In this document: positions 31,384-40,391 of the stretch, one piece after another
Position numbering within the stretch: position 1 is the stretch's first letter
Layout: the number at the start of each line of letters is the position of its first letter
Origin: Pictodentalium vernedei
Taxonomy: Eukaryota > Mollusca > Scaphopoda > Dentaliida > Dentaliidae
Reading direction: 5' to 3'
DNA: 64,000 bases
NCBI GenBank assembly: GCA_031216915.1
Contig: CM062289.1
Coordinates: 449,754,866 to 449,818,865 of the forward strand
The notes under the pieces: model-generated
Database searches by the model: none
What the model was told of the DNA's origin: nothing
What the model saw: only the letters and a program-made list of their open reading frames with translations
Program-made: the position numbers and the translations under genes

Positions 31384-32670
31384 ATGCCAGTCGATAAATT
31401 TGGTAGAAGTGACGACGAAAAAGTCAACCCAAGAAAGAAGAGGAAGACGTTCGAAGTTGACGATGGTTACGATGTTGCCAACTTGGACGAATGTTACATT
31501 CGGAGATATGAACCTCGAGAAGAACCTTTGAACATGAACGATAAGAAGCTCTACAATATTCCCGAGCCGATAGATCTCGCAGATGCTGCGACTAAAAAAT
31601 ACGTCGACAGGGGGAACGCCGATTTCGAATGAATCCTGCTAGATAATTACGTGGATAAATCCATGACCGACGATCTGGATCTGAAATCCAAATGTTTGGT
31701 GAACGTTGCGAATCCCATAGATCCCACCGATGCCGCGACCAAGAGATACGTGGACGACACTCACGCGAGATTCAGCGAACACCTGAGAAATAGATACGTT
31801 CAGAAAACGATGCACTCGGAAATCTGGAACAGAGAAAGTCTGACAGACGAGAAATGAAATCGGATCTGAATGCGGGATTCCACAAGATATTGAATCTGTC
31901 GAAGATCGACAACACGGATGCGGACTCAACCACGGTCAACAAGGGCTACGTAGATTCTGCTGTGATACAATCACAAGAATACCTAGAATCGCAAGTGGAC
32001 GATCTCTACCTGAACAAACAATCTGACGGAACCATGGAGGGTGGCATCGACATGAATGGTAAGAATTTATTCGGACTCAGTCACGATCCTGAATTCGATT
32101 CTAGCGCGGTCAGCAGGAAGTACGTGGACGACAACTCGGTCTGGAGAAAGGGTGACATCATGGAAGGTAAACTAGACATGGGTGGACACGCGCTCACGAA
32201 TCTACCGGATCCTGTGAACATGACGGATGCCTGCACCCTGATTTCGGTGGTGGATAAAGTGAAATATGCTAGACAATTGATCACTATTGATCACTATCTG
32301 GGCTGAAGAGGCCGGCACCTTAGATGAGGGAAAAGCTGAGTGGTCTTTCGGAAATGGAGGTAGCGGATCGAAACATGGTCAGGTGGGATATCCCATGCCA
32401 TTGGAAGGTGAAATCCTTCGAATGAGTCTGGCTTCCTCGGATTTGAATAACAGAGCGGTCGTCAATCTCATGGTGAATGGTGTAGAGGGCGATAAGAGAT
32501 ACAGCATCGAAAAGACTGAGAATCAACACACGAATGTTAGCACGTTCGGCACGCCTCTCAAAGTGAATGCCGGAGACAGGATTAATTTCGTTATGAAAAC
32601 CAATCATCCTGAAGCCGCCACTTCCGTGGTGAGTCTACTGATCGAACTAGTTCCTTTCAACAAACAGTGA
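31384..32670 (+). pseudogene. Fibre-like spike protein, broken
   Basis: The frames add up to about 425 codons. The shaft holds repeated units of the type NMNDKKLYNIPEPIDLADAA-TKKYVD (three or four: near 31531, 31681, 31860, 32050 and 32165), the pattern of trimeric fibre or tail shafts in phages and adintoviruses. The C-terminal head (32287..32670) begins ITIWAEEAG and includes WSFGNGG and GYPMPLEGEILRMSL, a beta-rich receptor-binding-like domain. Three breaks: TGA at 31630..31632; a frame change between 31843 and 31857; and a 10-bp tandem duplication (TGATCACTAT at 32278..32287 and 32288..32297) that shifts frame at the shaft-head junction. Attachment function inferred. Confidence 0.75.
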
Positions 32671-32740
32671 ATGCGTGGAAAATAATGAATTAAAAAAAAT
32701 AATGTGTGATTTTTAAAAACAAAAAAAAAAACAAAAAAAA

Positions 32741-32791
32741 AGTAATGAGATTTAGAAAGATGCTCAATCTCTCTAGATCACATTACTTTAT
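32741..32791. terminator. Convergent hairpin 3
   Basis: AAAGTAATGAGATTTAGA ... GATCACATTACTTTA between the end of the spike gene and the end of the leftward MCP gene. The AAAGTAATG / CATTACTTT arms equal those of hairpins 1 and 2. Another ATTACTCATTACTTTTT half-site is at 32820. Confidence 0.5.
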
Positions 32792-32877
32792 TTATTTTTT
32801 TTGTTTTTTTGTTTTTAATAATTACTCATTACTTTTTATTTTTTTTTTGTTTTTTATTTTTTTTTCACACTCATCCC

Positions 32878-34150
32878 TCATCGAATGATTGACATCTTAT
32901 TTCCATCCAATTTGAATTGTAATTCTCTGTCCGACAGGACCAGGGCGAAGGCTTCGGTTTTTCTCGGCACGTTCCTATCGAATTGCATCTTGATCTGAAT
33001 GTCTAAATAGCTACTCTTGAGTCGTTCACTCTGTTTACTGACGTCGAATACGAACATGGGATACATCGACTTGTATTCGCCGGGAGACATGTTGGGGTTG
33101 CTCATCAATTTGTCTAGACCGTGATACTTCTTTCTAAAATCAGCGGCGTCGCCGTACAGTCTGCAGAAATCGTTCTTGTCGAACGACACGTTGTAATCGA
33201 TTGCTGGATATCTCGTGGCATTCTGAAACACTTGCATGTTTCTCAAATGGCAGTGATCGAACAGCGACGCATTCTTTTTCTGAGACCCGTCCCTATCGGT
33301 CTTAAACGCAACCACGATGAAACGCGGTCTCTCAGAAGTGGATTTCACCGTCAATCTCCAATCGAAGTGATTCGTGGAGGGAGGAATGCTAGCCGTGTCG
33401 CACTGTCTCATTCTAAATCCCACGGGTAATTTACTCTTGGATTCTATGATCTTGTAGAGACGCGCTTTCTCCACGATCAAAGGCTCTACATGCGGAACAA
33501 ACCACGATATCTTGTGTAGAGTTATCTTACCCGCATCGGTCGCAGTGAGTCTCACTATTGCGTCGTCGTTTCCTTTTTGAATGAACGTCAGATTGTGTTT
33601 GAATCCGTACATGATCTTGTTGTAATCATCCGCAAATCCGAAGATGTGTTTCAAAGGTATCCTGAACGAAAACGTTCCTTTAGGTCTGGACGTCTTGACG
33701 ATGTAGTCGAATATCAAGGCGGCGCCTGCGCTAGCAGGGCCTACAGTGTCTTTCACCCACAACTTATTAAGTCCTCTGGATTTCGAAAAATCATCATGAT
33801 ACGTCGAGTCCGAACATCATGGTGGCCTGACCAGGATGAAACACAGATTCTATCTCTTGTCCAGATAGCATGTATTTTATGTTACTGAATAGATGCATGA
33901 TGCCATTATTGGCTAGAGTAACTGTGTCGTCATCGGCGTAGTCACTCCCATCTTCCTTGGTGAGATGTCCCTGCACCACTATGTAACTCTCGCTAGGATG
34001 TACGAATAGATCTTGAGTTTCGATGTTGATTCTTATCTCTCCCGCATTGTTCAAACTCGTTCCGGTTACCGGTTTGTATTCGTGAACCTCATATTCTTGA
34101 ATACTTTCATCTTTCACTATGCTTTGTGCTGTATCTAGTACATTTGTCAT
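32878..34150 (-). pseudogene. Major capsid protein (double jelly roll), frameshifted
   Basis: Hexon-like capsid protein of about 420 residues. The N-terminal frame (34150..33794) starts at ATG with EVHEYKPVTGTSLNNAGEI, FVHPSESYIVVQGHLTKEDG and GIMHLFSNIKYMLSGQEIES. The C-terminal frame (about 33790..32878) runs from a DDFSKSRGLN block through KGTFSFRIPLKHIFGFADDY, HKISWFVPHV, MRQCDT, RPRFIVVAFKT, DYNVSFDKNDFCRLYGDA and FDVSKQSERL. One base is out of register near 33793..33797, giving TGA just after GLDVS. Otherwise both halves are open and well conserved. A promoter-like motif sits about 95 bp upstream (34241..34256). Confidence 0.9.
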
Positions 34151-34240
34151 TTTAAAGGATTTTTAGTTTTTTGTTTATTAATTAACTTGCTTTTTTTATC
34201 TAAAAATAGTTTTTAATTATTTTTTTATTATTATTTTTTT

Positions 34241-34256
34241 CTCTCTTATATATATG
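34241..34256 (-). promoter_or_regulatory. TATA/GAGA promoter motif of MCP
   Basis: Minus-strand TATATATAAGAGAG at about 95 bp before the MCP ATG; best match to the element-wide consensus on this arm. Confidence 0.55.
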
Positions 34257-34311
34257 TGTGTAAACAAGAAAATGTTAAAGAGAGTAAATAAAAACAATTT
34301 TGTCTTCTTCA

Positions 34312-35166
34312 TCAAAACTTCGTCTTCTGTAATTGTTGTTCGTAAAACTTCCCGATGATCTCTTCTCCATCCAAAGCTTCGATTTCGTAAGTCACCGGAT
34401 CGGTGTGAAATATGTTGATTATCCTGAAGATTTCCGAGGTCCATCGAGGAGTATAACCCTTTTCGAAGTGCTTCTTATAAGCGTAAATTATCACTCGATC
34501 ACCGACCGCAAATTTCGGCGTTCTAGACTTCTTCCTGATCTTAGATCTCTCAGGATATAGATTCGCGTAAACCCGTTTTTCTTTTCGAGGATCACTAGCT
34601 TCCCCGGGAGTCATCTTCATCGATCTGTGTCGCGTGTTGTTGTAATCTTTGAAAAGACAGTTCAGACCGTATATGTATTTCTTGGTCGAATTCGCCATGA
34701 AGTATCTGTACATCTTCTCCTTCATCGTTCGATTCCAACGTTCCACCACGCTGGCTTTCTCTTCGTTTTCAATCGAGTAGAGGTCTACCAATCGACGAAC
34801 GTGCTTGTTGTAGAATTCCTTTCCCTTACCCACCCACAATTTACTCGGTTTTCGAGAAGACGAGTCGAACACGCTCTTCAGAGCCTCGGCGACACAAGGT
34901 CCCGATTTATCCTTCAAAGCTCTGATCCAACTGTATTTGGAAAACACGTCGATGACCATCAATAGATATTTGATGCCCTCGTTCCACCTCGAAAACGATC
35001 TCATGTCGACCAAGTCGGCAGACCAAATGTCATCCAGACCCTTCACGAACACCCTTCTCTTTCGAAATTTACGCACTATGGGTTTGTGTAACTCCTCGGC
35101 CAATTCGCTCATCAATAATCGTTTCTTCTTCTTTTCAGATGCGCTTTTCTTTTTTGAATGCTCCAT
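34312..35166 (-). CDS. Retrovirus-type integrase, catalytic Asp lost
   Basis: A 284-residue open frame. The rve-fold core is clear: the first catalytic Asp (Asp51, IWSADLVDM), GIKYLLMVIDVFSKYSW, and the Glu region VVERWNRTMKEKMYRYF (Glu142). The C-terminal SH3-like part has FAVGDRVIIYAYKKHFEKGY and PRWTSEIFRI. The second catalytic position, in the LWV-x-KGKEF block, is Gly113 (codon 34828..34830) instead of the family's Asp. Spacing from it to Glu142 is 29 residues, shorter than the usual DD-35-E arrangement, suggesting a small in-frame deletion. Strand transfer should therefore be abolished although no stop is present. Overlaps the end of the PLA2 gene by 55 bp. Confidence 0.9.
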   Translation of the reverse strand: MEHSKKKSASEKKKKRLLMSELAEELHKPIVRKFRKRRVFVKGLDDIWSADLVDMRSFSRWNEGIKYLLMVIDVFSKYSWIRALKDKSGPCVAEALKSVFDSSSRKPSKLWVGKGKEFYNKHVRRLVDLYSIENEEKASVVERWNRTMKEKMYRYFMANSTKKYIYGLNCLFKDYNNTRHRSMKMTPGEASDPRKEKRVYANLYPERSKIRKKSRTPKFAVGDRVIIYAYKKHFEKGYTPRWTSEIFRIINIFHTDPVTYEIEALDGEEIIGKFYEQQLQKTKF

Positions 35167-35643
35167 CCGAATCGACGTTTCGCACCGATCAGATTGCCGA
35201 CCAGCGAACGTTCCATCTTCTCTCTCCTGGTCGGATTCGATATGCCTCTCAGTTTCCCCAACATGTTTTTATCGCAGACGTCGTTGCGAGTCTTGGTGTC
35301 GGGATGTCCGGCGTAGCACAGATTGTGACCATACACGGCCGCGTCCACCCTATTCACAGGTTTGCTCCAAGATTTGGGAGTCAGATCGGTGTTGAGTCTC
35401 TTGTTCAATTTCGTTCCGGGTCCAGTGAAACTGTGACCAGGCAGATGCATTTCGAAAGGTAGATTATTGATCATTTTATTCACGATGTCTTTACCTTTGC
35501 TCGCGTTCTTTTTTTTTGACGAATCTAGTCCTGACAGAACCACACACGTCGCAAATTCCGCGAAGCATCTGTCTGTCGTTTTTAGTTCACACTTCTCTAG
35601 AATTACTCGTCTCGGTAACTCTCTTACACTTTACGCAATACAT
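35112..35643 (-). pseudogene. Zinc-ribbon plus phospholipase A2-like protein, broken
   Basis: From ATG 35643, a short zinc ribbon (YCVKCKR ... GICDVCGS, two C-x2-C knuckles) leads into a PLA2-like domain read in a second frame: NLPFEMHLPGHSFTGPGTKL (calcium loop GPGT) and NRVDAAVYGHNLCY. Breaks: TGA at 35587..35589 and a frame change in an A9 run (35509..35517) between the two domains. In the active-site pair the His is present (35325..35327), but the following residue, normally Asp in H-D-x-x-Y, is Asn (35322..35324). PLA2 domains of this type are known from parvovirus VP1 and Polintons, where membrane breaching is the proposed role. Confidence 0.75.
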
Positions 35644-35680
35644 TTTTAAGAGTTATTTAAGTTAATTTCGTTTTTTTATT

Positions 35681-35691
35681 TTATATATAAA
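35681..35691 (-). promoter_or_regulatory. TATA box candidate
   Basis: TTATATATAA about 40-50 bp upstream of ATG 35643. The following GAGA part is weak. Confidence 0.4.
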
Positions 35692-35736
35692 TTTAATAAT
35701 GAAACAATTCTGTTCTTAATATATATATTTTTTTTT

Positions 35737-36399
35737 TCAATCGCTGCTCTTGAGTTCTATCATTTTACTGAATTCCTCCCTGACCTCTTTCCTCCCCTTT
35801 TCCACGAGAGAATCCTTCATCTCTTCCTTGATGATCTGACGAGTCTTGATTCTCACGGCTTCTTTCATGGCATCGTATTTCGTTTTCCCGCTCAATATCG
35901 CGAAGTATTCACCGTCCGATATCCTACCGTCTTTCAACACCATAGAGATCATTTCGGATATCGTGTCGATCTTGGAGTCGGCCAAGACACGAATCTTGTC
36001 GTGTTTCCTCGCCTTCAGATATAATTCCCTACTCAAAAAGTTTCCGAGCGTGCTAAACAATCCGGCGACGAGAGCCACTCCTTCTACGGTCAACACGATT
36101 GGAATGGCGACCGCAGTCGACAACAATCTGATGGCGGCCGCGTGTAAACCCATAGAAATCGTGATGAGTGTCGTGTCGATCGCATTGACGAATGTCACGA
36201 AACGCGAATACTTCTTCTTGAGGGAACGACGAGAATCTCTCTCTCGAGTTAGATACTCTTGGATTCTACTGATTTGATCGATGCGATACCTCTCTCCTCT
36301 TTCTCTTTCTTCTAGCGACGGCGCCGTCGGCAAAACGTCAATCGGCTTCTCGTCCTCGTCGTCCACTAACGTCGGATACAATTTATTTCGGGTTCTCAT
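35737..36399 (-). CDS. Coiled-coil membrane protein conserved in Polintons
   Basis: A 220-residue intact frame. Residues 30-66 are highly charged and helical (YRIDQISRIQEYLTRERDSR), followed by two hydrophobic stretches at about 68-92 and 93-122 (ISMGLHAAAIRLLSTAVAIP; LTVEGVALVAGLFSTLGNFL). A second helical region has KHDKIRVLADSKIDTI and ISDGEYFAILSGKTKY. This charged-helix/two-hydrophobic/EF-hand-like layout recurs in many invertebrate Polinton proteins of unknown function. Membrane location is a prediction by eye. TATAAAATAAGGGAGAA lies about 70 bp upstream. Confidence 0.65.
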   Translation of the reverse strand: MRTRNKLYPTLVDDEDEKPIDVLPTAPSLEERERGERYRIDQISRIQEYLTRERDSRRSLKKKYSRFVTFVNAIDTTLITISMGLHAAAIRLLSTAVAIPIVLTVEGVALVAGLFSTLGNFLSRELYLKARKHDKIRVLADSKIDTISEMISMVLKDGRISDGEYFAILSGKTKYDAMKEAVRIKTRQIIKEEMKDSLVEKGRKEVREEFSKMIELKSSD

Positions 36400-36464
36400 T
36401 TTTGTATTTTTTTTCTTTCTGATATTAGATAAAAAATTTATGTGTGTATTTATTTTTATTTTCT

Positions 36465-36484
36465 ATTCTCCCTTATTTTATATC
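36465..36484 (-). promoter_or_regulatory. TATA/GGGAGA promoter motif
   Basis: Minus-strand TATAAAATAAGGGAGAATAG, about 70-85 bp before ATG 36399. Confidence 0.55.
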
Positions 36485-36558
36485 AACGAGAAATCTTAGA
36501 CGTATGCTTCATTGAACAATAATTTCACGATGCGTCCCTTATCTCGTAAGGTCAGACT

Positions 36559-36828
36559 TTAACGCGCCAATTTCTGTTCTTCCGAATCTGTGGGCTTGCT
36601 TCGATTCTTACAGTAGAGTAATCTCTTCCAAAACGCGATCACTTCATTGATTTGAACGCGTTCGAACGCCGGTTCGAAATACTTGACGACCATATCTCCC
36701 CTTTCCATCCACAGACACGAATGATTCTCGTGATCGAAGTCTAGGTGATCCCGACATCCGACGCTTCGTTCTAACAAGAGACGACCTAGTTGTTCGTTCA
36801 CGCAGAATGCGTAGGCTCTCATCAGCAT
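36559..36828 (-). CDS. Small Cys/His-rich Polinton protein
   Basis: About 89 residues from ATG 36828 (an earlier in-frame GTG exists at 36846, but no ATG). A block CVNEQLGRLLLERSVGCRDH, then DFDHENHSCLWME, then VVKYFEPAFERVQINEVIAFWKRLL. The C...GC...H...H..C spacing resembles a small zinc-binding protein recurrent in Polintons; recognition is by pattern only. It is the outermost gene on the right arm, with a strong promoter motif at 36941..36958. Function unknown. Confidence 0.5.
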   Translation of the reverse strand: MLMRAYAFCVNEQLGRLLLERSVGCRDHLDFDHENHSCLWMERGDMVVKYFEPAFERVQINEVIAFWKRLLYCKNRSKPTDSEEQKLAR

Positions 36829-36940
36829 TTTTAAAAGAAACCTCACTCTAATATCCTGAGAATCGCTCTTGATTTACGTTTTTATTATCTATTCGATTTG
36901 ATATATTTATTTTTTTTAAATAACTATTTATTTATATTTT

Positions 36941-36958
36941 TTCTCCCCTATATATATC
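36941..36958 (-). promoter_or_regulatory. TATA/GGGGAGA promoter motif
   Basis: Minus-strand TATATATAGGGGAGAA, about 115 bp before ATG 36828 and just inside the right inverted repeat. Confidence 0.55.
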
Positions 36959-36966
36959 AATCAAAA

Positions 36967-37528
36967 ACGTGACAGCGGGCTCGCGAATTTCCAACACACC
37001 GACGACAACACTCTTCGTTCAAAACATTTCCATCAAGTGCTCGTCAAGATCACCTCGCAATAACGTGCGCCAGTCTCACTTCGACAAACGCTACAGTGGG
37101 ATTGAGAATTCAAACATCACCTCTTCACGCGAGTCGATTTCAGACCTAAAATCTGCAAGCGAGTTTCCCCCATAGGATTCAGTGTTAAAATCGTGTACGG
37201 ACGCGGATTGTTAGAATCGGCGAGAAGATGATGTTAGAACTCTCAAAACGTTTTTTTGCTCGCAATTTAACACTGAATCCTATGGGGGAAACTCACTTGC
37301 CGATTTCATTCAAAACGGTACATGTACTGTACGTAAAATTTCATGCGTTTTCTGTCATTCTTGGATACAATCAGTGATGTTTGAATTCTCAAGGGATTCT
37401 AAAGCACCCTAAAAAACGTTAAAAATCTTGTACACGTACACGATTTTAACACTAAATCCTATGGAGGTGTACATGTACACGTACACGTACATGTACGATG
37501 TTGGTTGAACTCTCATTTATTACCTACT
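36967..37528. repeat. Right terminal inverted repeat
   Basis: About 562 bp complementary to 19035..19590, ending TTATTACCTACT. By eye it differs from the left copy at about ten positions plus a 4-bp indel. Carries the same inverted TAGGATTCAGTGTTAAA motifs and the CGTACACGTACATGTACG tip. Confidence 0.95.
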
Positions 37529-37534
37529 GTTGGT
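37529..37534. repeat. Target-site duplication, right copy (GTTGGT)
   Basis: Identical to 19029..19034, immediately after the terminal CT. Confidence 0.9.
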
Positions 37535-37865
37535 AAATTAAATATTTGCGACAAGCCAGCTGTGAAGAAAATCAGAGAATTGCTAGATTGCTGTTTGTAT
37601 GTAGTTACATTTTGTATTTACAGGGAGCATATTTCCGTATCTATTTTTCATATGAATATAATAATTTACTATATTTACTTAACTACCCATTAAAAGTTCG
37701 TAAATTAATAACAGAGCTAAACGCTATTGACTTTCCGAGTCCTTTGTTATTCTACTTTTAAAAGCCTTTCTCTCATAGACTGTAAAAATGTACCAGTGTT
37801 TGGTATAACAGTGGGAATGATCAGTTATAGGTAGTACTGTTTAAAGTGGGTTAACGATTTATTTT
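37535..37865. repeat. Right half of the disrupted host repeat
   Basis: Matches 43436..43765: GCTGTGAAGAAAAT, ACTATATTTACTTAACTACC, GTTCGTAAATTAATAACA and CAGTGTTTGG are shared in order. With 18890..19034 it reconstructs the insertion target. Confidence 0.7.
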
Positions 37866-37986
37866 AGAGAGCCCTGTTAAACAAGACTGAATTGGTTGGA
37901 CTTCTTAGTTCCATTGGTGTGAGGTGGCGGGGGACGGGGGGGGGGGGTGCGGGAGAGGGATTAAGTGGTACTTAAATTTCCTGTAT

Positions 37987-38236
37987 TTAACCCTTTACCT
38001 TACACGAAAGGCAAACGACATTTGCAAATAAAATTATTGAATAACTAATTTTTTCTGATTTTTGCATCAAAAACATAGCATTTGACCCGTCATTGGAACG
38101 AGCTCTACGAGCTCGTTCCAAAGAGGGTCATAAGCTATATTTTGAGACACAAAATGAAAAAAAATTGAAACTTGAATGGTGATTTTTTGTGAATAGTGCT
38201 GGCTGGTTCTGGCCGTTACCTTGGGTAAAGAGTTAA
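37987..38236. mobile_element. TTAA-type palindromic MITE, subfamily A
   Basis: TTAACCCTTTACCTTACACG to TTGGGTAAAGAGTTAA, with core GGAACGAGCTCTACGAGCTC. Confidence 0.7.
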
Positions 38237-38767
38237 ACTCAGTGTGTGTGTGTGGAGGTGGGGGGTGGGTGGGTGGGGGGGGGGTATCACTGATCTCTAT
38301 ACAGCTGGATTGCTAGAAGGTTAGCAAAAAACGTTGAAACTCAGTCTGACCTTCACCCTACGATGGCGTCAGATCCATCGACGCTGTAACACCTCCCATA
38401 GATGACGTTGGATGACGTGAATGTTGTTACGTTGTGTCTGTTGTCACAGTGTAACAGCTTTCGCTTCATCAAACTTCATGATTTTTACCTAGCAAGATAC
38501 CTAGTTATATATAAGATATCAACTTTCCAATCTCGGCACTTATTTTTTGTCAACGATAACTAAAATAGGTTGTGAATATTTAATTTGTGTTGCCACGAAG
38601 AATGTGTACATCATCAACACATTCATTGTTTTTCAAGTCCATCAAATATATTCTTTAAAAGGCGATCGGCAATTGCGAGGCGTTTGGAAACTGAAAACCT
38701 TCGAAAATTTGTCTGTTTGTTTATAGCAACATCCGCACCATCCAAGTTTGTCCAAGTGAGTGCGCCA
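38237..38767. other. No gene seen; G/T-rich tract
   Basis: A G/T-rich low-complexity tract at about 38240..38285. Otherwise non-repetitive with no supported ORF. Confidence 0.4.
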
Positions 38768-39103
38768 GGGGCGTAGCTAGGATTTCTTATTGGGAGGTTG
38801 GGGAGGGGGCAGAATATTTGTTTTTGTGAGGGGGGAGGTGTCATATGGGTATGGCCCTCCCATTTGTGAGGACTCGCGGGCTCCCCAAACCCCCGCCAAT
38901 GTGAGGGCCATACCCACCTACCCCAGGCCTACGGTATCCCACTGCTATTGGTGGAGGTCCGGGAGGAGGCTCCTCCGAGAAAATTTTGAAAATTCAATGC
39001 CCTGAGACTGAATCTGGGACTTTCTGATGCTTTAATTTCCCCATTTTGAGAGGGGGACTGAATTTTTTTTTTTCGGGGGGGGGGGGGTGGCTACGCCATT
39101 GGA
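38768..39103. mobile_element. TIR element (CAGGGGCGTAGC)
   Basis: Left CAGGGGCGTAGCTAGGATTT and right GGTGGCTACGCC with adjacent G-runs (39076..39088); non-coding interior rich in GGGGAGG. The GGCGTAGC ends are typical of widespread hAT-like non-autonomous elements. Confidence 0.6.
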
Positions 39104-39119
39104 GAGCACAGCGCCGCTT

Positions 39120-39330
39120 TGAACTAAAGCGGCAAGTCAATGGCACACTCGCCTACAACAAACCAATGCTAACCCTACTCTTGTGGGAATAATTAGTTGA
39201 GGAGTCTTACAGTTACTCGATGTTACGCCGTGATAGTCCCGGTAACCCTGCTTCCTCCAAACGTAAAACTGGCCAACACGAAATCACCCTCACTGTTGAA
39301 AGTGTCGTATAACTCAATCAACAAACAAAG
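39120..39330 (+). mobile_element. SINE 3' fragment
   Basis: Contains ACCAATGCTAACCCTACTC, CCTGCTTCCTCCAAACGTAA and AAACTGGCCAACACGA, the 3' half of the shared SINE body, diverged. Confidence 0.5.
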
Positions 39331-39569
39331 ACACAAACAATCACATAGATTCGTCGTCTAACGGAAGTATTACTGTTCCATCTCATAAATTTGATCCGAC
39401 CGAGGTAACTCTCATCAAATACGTGACAATATCAGCAAACTAGATTGGAAGAATTAAGTAGCGTGACAATGCTTATGAATAATTCTGTTACTCGATAAAA
39501 GCAATCCAATGAATTCACACGCTTCAGTGAAAAAAAATTTAAAATTCTGTTTGTGAAGCATCACTACAC

Positions 39570-39690
39570 TCAGAAATCAAGTGGGTTAAAAATTAACCCA
39601 AATTAACTGGGTTGAGAGAATATGAACCCAATTGGGTTCATATTCACTCAACCCAGTTGATTTGAGTTGACTTTTAACTAGAGCTGTCAC
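39570..39690. mobile_element. Palindromic MITE (GTTGGGTTAAAA), second copy
   Basis: AATTAACCCAAATTAACTGG ... GAACCCAATTGGGTTC ... ACCCAGTTGATTTGAGTT; near-perfect inverse halves, same family as 7040..7181. Confidence 0.7.
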
Positions 39691-40221
39691 GATTTTGTAA
39701 TTTAGAAATCGATTAATCGTCGCAAATAATCGATAATAATCGATTAATCGTACCTAGATGACCCCCCCCCCCCCCCCCTTCTCTCTGAATTCAATAAAAA
39801 ATGAAGTTCAAGTCAGTTGACCTACCTCGCGTAAACAACGAAGACGATCCTCTTTTAGGTACATTCAAAGCTTTGATGTTCTGAACTTTTGAACCGTCAG
39901 TGCAATAATCAAGACCGGTCGGTAGTTGCGAACTTCGCAACTGCCGACCGGTCTTGATTATTACACTGACGATTCAAAAGTTCAGACCATCAAAGCTTTG
40001 ATGAATGTACCTGAAAGACAAATGCTTCCAACGGCTTCTTGGGGTTTAACATCGATGTTCTTAACTCTTTACGTTTAGAAACAATAGTTTTTTCATCAAA
40101 TTTTCTTTTAATTATTAAACGTCTAAAGCGGGATACAATTTACCGATTATTCGACAACGAAAAATACTAATCGATTTCGCCGTGACCGATCAACAATCGA
40201 TTAATCGTGACAGTCCTACTT
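39681..40221. mobile_element. TIR element (AGRRCTGTCACGATT) with long palindrome
   Basis: Ends AGAGCTGTCACGATTTTG and TTAATCGTGACAGTCCT with ATCGATTAATCG repeats. The centre (about 39858..40015) is a palindrome of roughly 160 bp around AGTTGCGAACTTCGCAACT. Inserted next to, and interrupting, the GTTGGGTTAAAA element, whose other end is at 40224..40247. Confidence 0.65.
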
Positions 40222-40391
40222 TTAACCCAACTGATTTTAGAGTGTACCTAAGCAGTTTAGTCAAGAGAGACTCAAAAGTAAGAAAAATGGATTTCAAATC
40301 TGTCTTGAAATATCAATCCAAACCGTGCAGGTCACATTGAATGACATTGTCCACGATGAAATGTTACTTATACTGTTCTCATATTTCGTAT

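Larger units (their letters stand above)
19035..37528. mobile_element. Maverick/Polinton (endogenous adintovirus-type) element, inactivated
   Basis: An 18,494-bp element starting AGTAGGTAAT and ending ATTACCTACT, with long terminal inverted repeats and 6-bp target duplications. It carries the diagnostic Polinton gene set: protein-primed PolB, retrovirus-type integrase, FtsK/HerA-type packaging ATPase, adenain-type protease, double jelly-roll major capsid protein and single jelly-roll penton. Accessory genes are pVI-like, pX-like, PLA2, spike, a coiled-coil membrane protein and a Cys/His protein. Gene orientation is four blocks: right, left, right, left. Most essential genes carry stops, frameshifts or lost catalytic residues, so this copy could not function without another copy in trans. 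The two inverted repeats differ at roughly ten sites by eye, suggesting a moderately old insertion or ongoing conversion between ends. Confidence 0.97.

Noticed and set aside
33121..35462. Several plus-strand ORFs of 100-150 residues
   Set aside because: Antisense shadows of the MCP, integrase and PLA2 genes, whose motifs are on the minus strand.
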